From assembly GCF_022749495.1 (NCBI RefSeq), contig NZ_CP094241.1:868001-932000 (forward strand): DNA of 64,000 nucleotides, given 5' to 3'. A model generated the notes under the pieces. The model made no database searches. It was not told where the DNA came from and was given only the letters and a program-made list of their open reading frames with translations. This document shows, piece after piece, positions 23,676 through 32,820 of the stretch (within the stretch, counting starts at the first letter, position 1; every line of letters begins with the position of its first letter). The position numbers were made by a program, and so were the translations under genes. The DNA is from Neisseria macacae ATCC 33926. GTDB lineage: Bacteria > Pseudomonadota > Gammaproteobacteria > Burkholderiales > Neisseriaceae.

Positions 23676-24944
23676 ATGACTGAAGAAAAACGCTCCTGCT
23701 CGTTTTGCGGAAAATCCGAGCATGAAGTCAAAAACCTGATTGAAGGCGAAAACGCTTTTATCTGTAACGAATGTGTAGAAACTTGCGGCGTGATGCTGCA
23801 AAGTTCAGACGACCTCTCCGCAGACAAATCTGCAACGGATGCGTCCCATCCGAACAACAAGCTGCCCACGCCTGCCGAAATCGTCGCCAACCTCAACGAT
23901 CATGTTATCGGTCAGGAACAGGCCAAGAAAGCCTTGGCGGTGTCGGTGTACAACCATTACAAACGCCTGCGCCATCCTAAAGCCAACGGCAACGTCGAAT
24001 TGTCGAAATCCAACATCCTGCTTATCGGTCCGACCGGTTCGGGTAAAACCCTGTTGGCGCAGTCTTTGGCGCGCAAACTGGACGTGCCTTTTGTAATGGC
24101 GGACGCGACCACGCTGACCGAGGCGGGTTACGTCGGTGAAGACGTTGAGCAAATCATTACCAAGCTTTTAGGTAAATGCGATTTTGATGTTGAAAAAGCC
24201 CAGCGCGGCATCGTCTATATCGACGAAATCGACAAAATCTCGCGTAAAAGCGACAACCCGTCAATTACCCGCGACGTATCCGGCGAGGGCGTGCAACAAG
24301 CCTTGTTGAAACTGATTGAAGGTACGGTTGCCAGCGTTCCGCCCCAAGGCGGCCGTAAGCATCCGAATCAGGAATTTATCAACGTCGATACGACCAACAT
24401 CCTGTTTATCTGCGGCGGCGCGTTTGCAGGCTTGGAAAAAGTGATTCGTCAGCGTACTGAAAAAGGCGGTATCGGTTTCGGTGCGTCAGTTCACAGCAAG
24501 GACGAAAATGCCGACATTACCGGATTGTTTGAAATCGTCGAGCCTGAAGACTTGATTAAATTCGGTTTAATTCCCGAGTTAATCGGTCGTCTGCCCGTTA
24601 TCGCCACGCTGGCGGAATTGGACGAAGACGCATTGGTCAACATCCTGACTGAGCCGAAAAATGCCTTGGTAAAACAATATCAAACCCTGTTCGGCATGGA
24701 AAATGTCGAGTTGGAATTTGAAGAAGAAGCCTTACGCAGCATCGCCCGTCAGGCAATGGAACGCAAAACCGGCGCGCGCGGCCTGCGCTCCATCGTTGAA
24801 CGTTGCCTGTTGGATACCATGTATCAACTGCCTGATTTGAAAGGCGTGACCAAAGTTGTCATCGGTAAAAACGTCATTGAGAAAGGCGAACAGCCCAAGC
24901 TCCTGCGTGAAGACGGAAGCGAATATCAGGCAAACGCCCGGTAA
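23676..24944 (+). CDS. clpX: ATP-dependent protease ATPase subunit ClpX
   Basis: 422 residues. The N-terminal zinc-binding domain has CSFCGKSE and CNECVETC. The AAA+ domain shows Walker A GPTGSGKT, the pore loop GYVGEDVE, Walker B IVYIDEIDKI, and sensor/arginine-finger regions, with the C-terminal small domain after residue about 320. ClpX unfolds tagged proteins and feeds them to ClpP. clpP is not adjacent. Ends before a DUS-pair terminator. Confidence 0.98.
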   Translation: MTEEKRSCSFCGKSEHEVKNLIEGENAFICNECVETCGVMLQSSDDLSADKSATDASHPNNKLPTPAEIVANLNDHVIGQEQAKKALAVSVYNHYKRLRHPKANGNVELSKSNILLIGPTGSGKTLLAQSLARKLDVPFVMADATTLTEAGYVGEDVEQIITKLLGKCDFDVEKAQRGIVYIDEIDKISRKSDNPSITRDVSGEGVQQALLKLIEGTVASVPPQGGRKHPNQEFINVDTTNILFICGGAFAGLEKVIRQRTEKGGIGFGASVHSKDENADITGLFEIVEPEDLIKFGLIPELIGRLPVIATLAELDEDALVNILTEPKNALVKQYQTLFGMENVELEFEEEALRSIARQAMERKTGARGLRSIVERCLLDTMYQLPDLKGVTKVVIGKNVIEKGEQPKLLREDGSEYQANAR

Positions 24945-24974
24945 AAGAACGAACCGGTCATTCCGATAAAACAT

Positions 24975-25012
24975 AAAAGGTCGTCTGAAACCCTGTTTTC
25001 AGACGACCTTTT
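24975..25012 (+). terminator. DUS-pair terminator after clpX
   Basis: AAAAGGTCGTCTGAAA and its inverse with a short loop, followed by TT. Confidence 0.75.
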
Positions 25013-25131
25013 CGTATTTTTCAAGATAATTCGTTTCAATAGCAAACACCTATTACATCCGATAACATAAATATTCCAATTTTTGCCAAACTGGTCTATG
25101 ATACCTAAAAGGATTGTTTACAATTCTTTGA

Positions 25132-25148
25132 TTGCAAATCATTTGCAA
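25132..25148. promoter_or_regulatory. Perfect palindrome upstream of acnB, candidate operator
   Basis: TTGCAAAT-C-ATTTGCAA, 36 bp before the acnB start. Such a symmetric 8-1-8 site suggests a dimeric regulator; which one is unknown. Confidence 0.45.
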
Positions 25149-25183
25149 CGGATAGAAGAAAAACAGAAAAAAGGAACAAAGAG

Positions 25184-27769
25184 ATGTTAGAAGCCTATCG
25201 CAAAGCCGCCGCCGAGCGTGCTGCCCTCAGTATCCCGCCCCTCCCTTTGAACGCGCAGCAAACCGCCGATTTGGTTGAGCTGCTGAAAAACCCGCCCGCA
25301 GGCGAAGGTGAATTCTTGGTCGACCTGCTTGCCCACCGTGTTCCGCCCGGTGTGGACGATGCCGCCAAAGTCAAAGCCTCATTCCTGGCTGCCGTTGCCG
25401 AAGGCAGCGCATCCAGCCCGCTGATTTCCCCCGAATATGCGACCGAACTTTTAGGTACGATGCTCGGCGGTTACAACATTCATGCACTCATCGAACTCTT
25501 AGACAACGACAAACTTGCGCCTATTGCTGCAAATGGTTTGAAACACACTTTGCTGATGTTCGATTCTTTCCACGACGTTCAGGAAAAAGCCGAAAAAGGC
25601 AATAAATACGCACAGGAAGTTTTGCAATCTTGGGCGGATGCCGAATGGTTCACCTCACGCGCCAAAGTTCCCGAAAAAATCACCGTTACCGTCTTCAAAG
25701 TTGACGGCGAAACCAATACAGACGACCTCTCTCCAGCGCCTGATGCGTGGAGCCGTCCCGACATTCCGCTGCACGCGCTGGCCATGCTGAAAAACCCGCG
25801 CGACGGCATCACGCCCGACAAACCGGGCGAAGTCGGTCCGATTAAATTGTTGGAAGAACTCAAAGCCAAAGGTCATCCCGTTGCCTACGTCGGCGACGTG
25901 GTTGGTACCGGTTCTTCACGCAAATCCGCGACCAACTCCGTCATTTGGCATACCGGCGAAGACATCCCATTCGTGCCGAACAAACGCTTCGGTGGCGTAT
26001 GTTTGGGTGGTAAAATCGCACCGATTTTCTTCAATACTCAAGAAGACTCCGGTGCGTTGCCGATTGAAGTCGATGTTTCCGCGCTGAAAATGGGCGATGT
26101 CGTCGATATTCTGCCTTATGAAGGCAAAATCGTGAAAAACGGCGAAACCGTTGCCGAGTTCAGCCTGAAATCTCAAGTATTGCTGGACGAAGTGCAAGCC
26201 GGCGGCCGTATCAACCTGATTATTGGCCGCGGTCTGACCGCCAAAGCGCGCGAAGCCCTGAAACTGCCTGCTTCCACCGAATTCCGTCTGCCTCAAGCGC
26301 CTGCCGAAAGCAAAGCCGGTTTCACGTTGGCACAAAAAATGGTCGGTCGCGCCTGTGGTCTGCCCGAAGGACAAGGCGTACGTCCGGGTACTTATTGCGA
26401 ACCGCGTATGACGACGGTCGGCTCGCAAGACACTACCGGCCCGATGACCCGCGACGAGTTGAAAGACTTGGCTTGTTTGGGCTTCTCCGCCGACATGGTA
26501 ATGCAGTCTTTCTGTCACACTGCCGCTTATCCGAAACCTGTCGATGTCAGAACCCATAAAGAACTTCCCGCCTTTATTTCTACCCGTGGCGGCGTATCTC
26601 TGCGTCCGGGCGATGGCGTGATCCACTCATGGCTCAACCGCCTGCTGCTGCCTGATACCGTCGGTACCGGCGGCGACAGCCACACCCGTTTCCCTATCGG
26701 TATTTCCTTCCCTGCCGGCTCCGGCTTGGTTGCTTTCGCAGCAGCCACCGGCGTCATGCCGCTCGATATGCCTGAGTCCGTATTGGTACGCTTCAGCGGT
26801 AAACTGCAACCGGGCGTAACCCTGCGCGATTTGGTGAACGCCATTCCGCTTTACGCGATTAAACAAGGTTTGCTCACCGTTGCCAAAGCCGGTAAGAAAA
26901 ACATCTTCTCCGGTCGCATCCTCGAAATCGAAGGCCTGCCTGATTTGAAAGTGGAACAAGCCTTTGAATTGACTGACGCATCCGCCGAACGCTCCGCCGC
27001 CGGCTGTACCGTGAAGCTCAACAAAGAGCCGATTATCGAGTACATGAAATCCAACGTTGTGTTGATGAAAAACATGATTGCCGACGGCTATCAAGACCCG
27101 CGCACTTTGGAACGCCGCATCAAAGCCATGGAAGCATGGTTGGCAAACCCCGAATTGCTCGAAGCGGATAAAGATGCCGAATACGCCGCCGTGATTGAAA
27201 TCAACATGGACGACATTAAAGAACCGATTATCGCCTGCCCGAACGACCCGGACGACGTATGCTTCATGTCCGAACGTTCCGGCACCAAAATCGACGAAGT
27301 GTTCATCGGTTCGTGCATGACCAACATCGGCCACTTCCGCGCAGCCTCCAAACTCTTGGAAGGCAAGTCCGACATCCCCGTCCGCCTGTGGATGGCGCCG
27401 CCGACCAAAATGGACGCGAAAGAGTTGTCCGACGAAGGCCACTACGGCGTACTTGGCCGCGCCGGCGCGCGTATGGAAATGCCGGGTTGTTCGCTGTGTA
27501 TGGGTAACCAAGCCCAAGTACACGAAGGCGCAACCGTCATGTCCACTTCCACCCGCAACTTCCCGAACCGCTTGGGTAAAAACACCTTCGTTTATCTCGG
27601 TTCGGCAGAATTGGCGGCGATTTGCTCCAAACTGGGCAAAATCCCGACCGTTGAAGAATACCAAGCCAATATCGGCATCATCAACGAACAGGGCGACCAA
27701 ATCTACCGCTACATGAACTTCAACGAAATCGACAGCTACAACGAAGTAGCCGAGACCGTGAATGTTTAA
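25184..27769 (+). CDS. acnB: Aconitate hydratase B
   Basis: 861 residues, the bacterial AcnB architecture: N-terminal HEAT-like domain 1-160, the swivel domain placed before the catalytic core, then the [4Fe-4S] core. Cluster cysteines are in GSCMTNIGHFR and CSLCMGNQA. It interconverts citrate and isocitrate in the TCA cycle. AcnB also acts as an iron-sensing RNA-binding protein in some bacteria. Monocistronic with a strong terminator behind it. Confidence 0.97.
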   Translation: MLEAYRKAAAERAALSIPPLPLNAQQTADLVELLKNPPAGEGEFLVDLLAHRVPPGVDDAAKVKASFLAAVAEGSASSPLISPEYATELLGTMLGGYNIHALIELLDNDKLAPIAANGLKHTLLMFDSFHDVQEKAEKGNKYAQEVLQSWADAEWFTSRAKVPEKITVTVFKVDGETNTDDLSPAPDAWSRPDIPLHALAMLKNPRDGITPDKPGEVGPIKLLEELKAKGHPVAYVGDVVGTGSSRKSATNSVIWHTGEDIPFVPNKRFGGVCLGGKIAPIFFNTQEDSGALPIEVDVSALKMGDVVDILPYEGKIVKNGETVAEFSLKSQVLLDEVQAGGRINLIIGRGLTAKAREALKLPASTEFRLPQAPAESKAGFTLAQKMVGRACGLPEGQGVRPGTYCEPRMTTVGSQDTTGPMTRDELKDLACLGFSADMVMQSFCHTAAYPKPVDVRTHKELPAFISTRGGVSLRPGDGVIHSWLNRLLLPDTVGTGGDSHTRFPIGISFPAGSGLVAFAAATGVMPLDMPESVLVRFSGKLQPGVTLRDLVNAIPLYAIKQGLLTVAKAGKKNIFSGRILEIEGLPDLKVEQAFELTDASAERSAAGCTVKLNKEPIIEYMKSNVVLMKNMIADGYQDPRTLERRIKAMEAWLANPELLEADKDAEYAAVIEINMDDIKEPIIACPNDPDDVCFMSERSGTKIDEVFIGSCMTNIGHFRAASKLLEGKSDIPVRLWMAPPTKMDAKELSDEGHYGVLGRAGARMEMPGCSLCMGNQAQVHEGATVMSTSTRNFPNRLGKNTFVYLGSAELAAICSKLGKIPTVEEYQANIGIINEQGDQIYRYMNFNEIDSYNEVAETVNV

Positions 27770-27836
27770 TAAGTAGGTAAAACCGTTTCAGACGACCTCT
27801 TCAATGGCTAACCCTATGAGGTCGTCTGAAAACAAA

Positions 27837-27868
27837 AAACAGAACAGTTTTGGCTGTTCTGTTTTTTT
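27837..27868 (+). terminator. Intrinsic terminator of acnB
   Basis: AAACAGAACAG, loop TTTTGG, CTGTTCTGTTT then more T; an 11-bp perfect stem. A DUS inverted pair at 27785-27833 precedes it. Confidence 0.85.
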
Positions 27869-27974
27869 ATAGTGAATTAACTTTAAATCAAGACAAGGCG
27901 ACGAAGCCACAGACAGTACAGATAGTACGGCAAGGCGAGGCAACGCCGTACTGGTTTAAAGTTAATCCACTATA
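27868..27974. repeat. CREE, 107 bp
   Basis: TATAGTGAATTAACTTTAAA to AAAGTTAATCCACTATA. It abuts the T run of the acnB terminator. The rest of 27975-28184 has no evident gene. Confidence 0.9.
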
Positions 27975-28184
27975 TTTTAAACCGCCGTTTTTTTCTTCCT
28001 GTGTTGCTTTGAGTGGAAGAGGGCGCAGAAGCGCAATGGTTTGATTCGGCAATATTCTGAGGCTTAACTGTCGTCAGTTTTGAAAAATCCGCCTAAAAAG
28101 CATTATTTTTAGGCGGATTGGTCTGATTGATTCTGGTGTCGAATTGGAAGCCTGAATTTGCAAACCTTCCTTGTATTCTTGAGC

Positions 28185-29255
28185 TTAACGCCGCTCCTGC
28201 CTGCGTATCAGCCAAACGGCGAGCAGCGCGAAAGCTATGGTGGGCAGTGCGCCGGCGAGGAAGGGTGGGACGCCGTAGAGTTGGCTGGTAAACCCGAAGA
28301 GCCGTCCGGCGAAGTGGAACAGCAAGCCGAGGCAGATGCCGCCGAAGAGCTTCAAGCCCATATTGCCGTGGCGGGTGGTTTGCGGTGTGAAGGCGAAGGC
28401 GACGAGCGCCATGACCCATGCGGCGACGGGGTAAACCAATTTGCGCCACCAGGCGATGGCGTAGATTTGGGTGTTTTGGTTGTTGTTTTCGAGGTGGCTG
28501 ATGTAGGTGGTCAGTTCGCCGAGCGACATTTGGTCGGGTTTGACAAGCAATACGTCCATCAGGTTGCGCTTGACGGCGATCGGCCAGTTTTCTTCGGCTG
28601 CGGTCGAGACTTCGACTTTGTCTTCGCTAAGCGTGCTGCGGTGGATGTTTTTCAACTGCCAACTGCCGTCGTTGTTTAAAACAGCGGATTCGGCTTCCGT
28701 CGCCTGCGTCAATTCGTTTTTGTCGTTGCGCACCCAAATTTTAATGCCCAGCAGGGTATGGTCGGGCAGCATTTCGCGCACGTTGATGATGCTGTTTTTT
28801 TCTTTGAGCCAAAGCCCGGTATTGCCGGTGCTGATTTTGCCGTTGATGGCGGCGGATTTGATGTTTTCGGCTTTTTGGCTGAGGGTGGGGGCAATCCATT
28901 CGCCGAGCGCGGCGGTGGCGATGGCGAAAATCAGTCCGAACTGCGACAGGATCAGCAGCAGTTTTTTGGTGCTCATGCCGCTTGCTTTGATGACGGTCAG
29001 TTCGCTGCCGGCGGCAAGTTGGCTGAGGGAGACGAGTCCGCCGATGAGGACGGCGAGGGGCATGAGTTCGTAGGCGCGCGCGGGCATCTGCATGAGGACG
29101 TATTGCGCCATGGTTGCGCCGTTATAGCTGCCTTTGCTCAAGTCGCCGACTTCGTTGATGATCTCGAAAAAGCTGTATAGGGCGAGGAAGGCCAGGAGGG
29201 CGTAAACCGCCATAACCGCCATTTGGCGGATGATGTAACGTGAAATCAGGTTCAT
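28185..29255 (-). CDS. lptG: LPS export ABC transporter permease LptG
   Basis: 356 residues from ATG 29255 (MNLISRYIIRQMAVMAVYAL). Three N-terminal membrane helices, a large periplasmic beta-jellyroll (about 130-260), then three C-terminal helices: the YjgP/YjgQ family. With LptF and the LptB ATPase it extracts lipooligosaccharide from the inner membrane and passes it to LptC/LptA. The start overlaps the lptF stop (ATGA). Confidence 0.95.
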   Translation of the reverse strand: MNLISRYIIRQMAVMAVYALLAFLALYSFFEIINEVGDLSKGSYNGATMAQYVLMQMPARAYELMPLAVLIGGLVSLSQLAAGSELTVIKASGMSTKKLLLILSQFGLIFAIATAALGEWIAPTLSQKAENIKSAAINGKISTGNTGLWLKEKNSIINVREMLPDHTLLGIKIWVRNDKNELTQATEAESAVLNNDGSWQLKNIHRSTLSEDKVEVSTAAEENWPIAVKRNLMDVLLVKPDQMSLGELTTYISHLENNNQNTQIYAIAWWRKLVYPVAAWVMALVAFAFTPQTTRHGNMGLKLFGGICLGLLFHFAGRLFGFTSQLYGVPPFLAGALPTIAFALLAVWLIRRQERR

Positions 29256-30367
29256 TTTCCGCCTTTCAATGTCAGACTTTTGCCAATCGCCCGCCAGAAG
29301 GGCTGGCTGGGCATGCTGCGGACGCGCAGGAGTACGACGGCGATGGCGAACATGATGATGTGCATGGGCAGCAGTCCGAGCCAGAAATGGATTTTGCCGT
29401 CTTCCACGGCATTGCGCAGGAAGGTCAGTCCGTTTTGGTAAATCAGGAAAAGCCCGATGGCGACGAGGATGTTGTAGGTGTGGCCGCTGCGCGGGTTGAA
29501 ATAGGAAAGCGGCACGGCAAGCAGGCAGAGCAGGAGGACGCTGACGGTCAGCGAGATACGCCACATCAATTCCGCCTGATGTTGCGGGTTGCTGCTGCCG
29601 ATGAGCTGCGATGTCGGGATGGTGCGGCGGTGGGAAACGGGGTCGATGAGTTTGGGCGTGGTGCTGATAATCAGGCTGAGGTTTTGGAAGGAAACGCGGT
29701 TGTAGTCGGCTTTGCCGGGCGTACCGCTGTAACGGTAGCCGTTGCGCAGGTCGAGCGTGCGCTTGTTGTCGTTCAGCGAGAAATTACCTTCTTTGGCGAA
29801 GATAATGTTGTCGTTGCCGTTTTTGTCTTGTTCGCGCAGGAACAGATTTTTCATGATGCCCGATTCGGTGTCGAAGGTTTCGACGAAGTAAACCCTGCCG
29901 TTGCGCTTGCCCAGGCTGTTGAACTCGCCTGCTTCCACCATGGACAATTCTTGTTTCTGCTTGAGGAGTTCGGCGTATTCGCGGCTGCGCAGTTCCGCCC
30001 ACGGCATGACCCAAAGCTGCATGACGGCAATCAGCAGAGCAAACGGCACGGCAAACTGCATGACGGGGCGTATCCATTGCCTCAACGCCAGCCCGCAGGA
30101 AAGCCAAACCGACATTTCGCTGTCGCGCCAGTAGCGGGTCAACACGGTCAGCGTGCTGATGAATGCGGTCAAAACCAGCAAAAGCGGCGTCATGCCGATG
30201 ACCCAGAAGCCGACCAATGCCAACACGGCATCGATGGCGACGCGCCCGTCGGCGGCACGGCCGAGCAGGTTGATTGCCTGAGTGGAGACCAACACCGCCA
30301 AGAGGACGACGAAAATGCCGACGGCGGTAAAAGAGAGTTCTTTGATGAAGTTTCTTTGATAAATCAT
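29252..30367 (-). CDS. lptF: LPS export ABC transporter permease LptF
   Basis: 371 residues (MIYQRNFIKELSFTAVGIFV). Same six-helix plus periplasmic-domain plan as LptG. Start and length are normal. First gene of the lptFG pair, transcribed divergently from pepA, with several DUS copies in the shared spacer. Confidence 0.95.
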   Translation of the reverse strand: MIYQRNFIKELSFTAVGIFVVLLAVLVSTQAINLLGRAADGRVAIDAVLALVGFWVIGMTPLLLVLTAFISTLTVLTRYWRDSEMSVWLSCGLALRQWIRPVMQFAVPFALLIAVMQLWVMPWAELRSREYAELLKQKQELSMVEAGEFNSLGKRNGRVYFVETFDTESGIMKNLFLREQDKNGNDNIIFAKEGNFSLNDNKRTLDLRNGYRYSGTPGKADYNRVSFQNLSLIISTTPKLIDPVSHRRTIPTSQLIGSSNPQHQAELMWRISLTVSVLLLCLLAVPLSYFNPRSGHTYNILVAIGLFLIYQNGLTFLRNAVEDGKIHFWLGLLPMHIIMFAIAVVLLRVRSMPSQPFWRAIGKSLTLKGGK

Positions 30368-30463
30368 AGAATCGCGGCTAGGAGCGGTAGCGGTTCGGCG
30401 CAGGCGGATTGTCTGCGCAAGGTTTCAGACGACCTCTCAAATGGAGTACAATCTTTCCAACCG

Positions 30464-30502
30464 TTTTCAGACGACCCCTTAATGCAAAGGGTCGTCTGAA
30501 AC
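30464..30502. repeat. DUS inverted pair in lptF / pepA spacer
   Basis: TTTTCAGACGACCC and GGGTCGTCTGAAA separated by 11 nt, just upstream of the pepA ribosome-binding site. A further DUS lies at about 30424. Confidence 0.6.
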
Positions 30503-30534
30503 TACCCGAAACCATCTCAATCAGGAGAATAAAC

Positions 30535-31944
30535 GTGGAATTTAGCACAAAAGCCGGAACCTTGCAGCCGCAACAGGCAGGCGCGCAGTTATTTGTCTGC
30601 ACTGAAACCGCACAATTAAACCACCCGACCGCCCTTGCCCTTTTGTCTTCGCTTGAAGAAGGTCAAACTTTTGCCGACACCAAAATCCCGACGGACAACG
30701 GTTTGCAGGCAGTCGCCGTCGTCCGCCTCGAAAAAACCGACCGCGCCGCGCTGAACAAAGCCGCTGCCGAAGCCGCGAAATGGGCGCAAAATCAGGAAAC
30801 GGTCAATGCGGACATCCATGCCTTCGATGAAGCGCAAGCCGCCGCCGTTGCCGAAGCCTTCGCCATCGCGTTCGGCAACGCCGCCTACCGTTTCGACCGC
30901 TACAAAAAAGAAGCCAAGCCCGCCAAATTCGCACAAGCCGTGTTTTACACCGCACACGAAGCCGCCGTCAAAGAAGCCCTGCGCGTCGCCGAAGCGCAGG
31001 TTTACGGACAAAGCCTCTGCCGCGACTTGGGCAACGCCGCACCCAACGAATGCACGCCCGAATTTTTAGCGCGCACCGCCAAAGCAGAAGCCGAAAAACT
31101 GGGTGCACACGCCAAAATCATTGAAAAAGACTACATCAAAGAAAACATGGGTTCGTTCTGGTCGGTTGCCAAAGGCAGCGTGGAAGACCCCTATCTGATT
31201 GAATTGAGCTACTTCGGCGCAGCCGACAAAGAAGCCGCCCCCGTCGTCTTGGTCGGCAAAGGCATCACCTTCGACACCGGCGGCATCTCCCTCAAACCCG
31301 GTTTGAACATGGACGAAATGAAGTTTGACATGTGCGGCGCGGCAACCGTCATCAGCACCTTCTGCGCCGCCGTCAAACTGCAGCTGCCGATCAACCTCAT
31401 CGCCGTCGTCGCCACCTGCGAAAACATGCCTTCCGGCGCAGCCAACAAACCGGGCGACGTCGTGAAAAGCATGAAAGGTCTGACGATTGAAGTATTGAAC
31501 ACCGATGCCGAAGGCCGCCTGATTTTGTGCGACGCGCTCACTTACGCAGAGCAGTTCAAGCCCAAAGCCGTCATCGACGTCGCCACCCTGACCGGCGCGT
31601 GCATCATCGCCTTGGGACATGACGTCAGCGGCGTGATGGGCAACAATCAGGATTTGGTCGACAGCCTGCTCGCCGCCTCCCGCAACGTGGACGACAAAGC
31701 ATGGCAACTGCCGCTCTTTGAAACCTACAAAGACCAGCTCAAATCCAACTTCGCCGACATTCCCAACATCGGTACGCCCGGCGCAGGCACGATTACCGCC
31801 GCCACCTTCCTGTCTTATTTCACCGAAGACTACCCGTGGGCGCACCTCGACATCGCGGGTACGGCATGGAAATCAGGCAGCGAAAAAGGCGCGACCGGCC
31901 GCCCCGTTCCCTTGTTGCTGAACTATCTGCGCAACGTGAAATAA
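30535..31944 (+). CDS. pepA: Leucyl aminopeptidase (M17)
   Basis: 469 residues beginning with GTG 30535 behind AGGAG (MEFSTKAGTLQPQQAG). M17 catalytic core: metal and active-site residues in GKGITFDTGGISLKPG (about 240-255), DMCGAAT and NTDAEGRL. Cytoplasmic zinc/manganese aminopeptidase that removes N-terminal residues; in some bacteria also a DNA-binding protein in recombination and regulation. Length typical of Neisseria PepA. Confidence 0.95.
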   Translation: MEFSTKAGTLQPQQAGAQLFVCTETAQLNHPTALALLSSLEEGQTFADTKIPTDNGLQAVAVVRLEKTDRAALNKAAAEAAKWAQNQETVNADIHAFDEAQAAAVAEAFAIAFGNAAYRFDRYKKEAKPAKFAQAVFYTAHEAAVKEALRVAEAQVYGQSLCRDLGNAAPNECTPEFLARTAKAEAEKLGAHAKIIEKDYIKENMGSFWSVAKGSVEDPYLIELSYFGAADKEAAPVVLVGKGITFDTGGISLKPGLNMDEMKFDMCGAATVISTFCAAVKLQLPINLIAVVATCENMPSGAANKPGDVVKSMKGLTIEVLNTDAEGRLILCDALTYAEQFKPKAVIDVATLTGACIIALGHDVSGVMGNNQDLVDSLLAASRNVDDKAWQLPLFETYKDQLKSNFADIPNIGTPGAGTITAATFLSYFTEDYPWAHLDIAGTAWKSGSEKGATGRPVPLLLNYLRNVK

Positions 31945-32037
31945 GCCTAGACGCCTGCGGGGGAAAAGCCATCGCCTCCGCAGGTCGTCTGAAAACGGAA
32001 CGCATCATCTTCTGATACAACCAACAAACGGAGAACC

Positions 32038-32517
32038 ATGATGAAACCGCTATTTGCCGCATTGGCCGTCGCCTTTCTGCTCGGCACGACCGTCAGCGTT
32101 CACGCCGCGGAACAGGCTAAACCTGCCGACCGCAGCGTCCAAGTGTACAAAAAAGCCGATTTGGCGGAGTGGAACCGCGAAAACGCAGCCGGAGGCAAAG
32201 GCCCGCTGCTCGGCCGCTTCGCCTTCAACCGCCACCAGACCGCCGCCCAAGACGCGTTCAGGGAAATCGGCTGGCTGACCCTGCCGCCGGGCGCATCCAT
32301 CGGCGAACACAAACATACCGACAACGAAGACGTTTACATCATCGTATCGGGCAAAGGCATGTTTACCGACAGCACGGGCAAACAGACTCCAGTCGGCGCC
32401 GGCGACATCACCATCGCCCGCCCCGGCCAGTCCCATGCGCTGAAGAACATCGGCAAAGAGCCGCTGGTCTTCCTTGACCTGATTGCCGAGACCGCCACCG
32501 CCCAAGCTGCCAAATAG
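32038..32517 (+). CDS. Secreted cupin-domain protein
   Basis: 159 residues with a cleavable signal peptide (MMKPLFAALAVAFLLGTTVS, cut after HA at about 23). The cupin core has GASIGEHKHTDNEDVYIIV then SGKGMF and GDITIARPGQSHALKN, with the metal-binding histidines (HKH, later H) and glutamate. Periplasmic single-domain cupins of this kind have no agreed function. Starts 93 bp after pepA with CGGAGAACC upstream. Confidence 0.82.
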   Translation: MMKPLFAALAVAFLLGTTVSVHAAEQAKPADRSVQVYKKADLAEWNRENAAGGKGPLLGRFAFNRHQTAAQDAFREIGWLTLPPGASIGEHKHTDNEDVYIIVSGKGMFTDSTGKQTPVGAGDITIARPGQSHALKNIGKEPLVFLDLIAETATAQAAK

Positions 32518-32533
32518 CAGTCATCAAACCGAC

Positions 32534-32577
32534 AAGGTCGTCTGAAAACCATATTGCGTTTTCAGACGACCTTTTTT
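32534..32577 (+). terminator. DUS-pair terminator after the cupin gene
   Basis: AAGGTCGTCTGAAAAC and its inverse, then six T. Confidence 0.8.
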
Positions 32578-32775
32578 GTTGTTTAGGCAACATGATTCGT
32601 TCCAAGCAAACGGGGGGATGGCGCGCTGCCGCTGTTTCCGTCTTTTTTATCATTTTCAAGATATTGGGTTTCAGATGACCTTTGGTTTTTTGCTGTTTGT
32701 ATGGGTTTTGGTTTGGCTGTTTTGCCGCACCAAATGCGATTCGCTTCTTGAATTCTTGTCATATTAATGATGTGA

Positions 32776-32790
32776 TGTTATATAATAACA
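32776..32790. promoter_or_regulatory. Zur box upstream of znuD
   Basis: TGTTATATAATAACA is a perfect fit to the Neisseria Zur consensus TGTTATDNHATAACA. It overlaps the likely -10 region (TTGTCA at 32756-32761 is a possible -35), so zinc-bound Zur would block transcription. Confidence 0.85.
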
Positions 32791-32820
32791 ATTTATTTGA
32801 AATATGACGGGAAACCTAAA

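Noticed and set aside
26627..27700. 357-codon minus-strand frame
   Set aside because: Antisense to acnB catalytic core.
27850..28044. 64-codon frame at a CREE
   Set aside because: Runs through the CREE and terminator; no ribosome site.
29240..30499. 419-codon plus-strand frame
   Set aside because: Antisense to lptF.
32576..32767. 63-codon frame between cupin gene and znuD
   Set aside because: Starts inside the DUS terminator and leads into the Zur/promoter region; no recognisable product.
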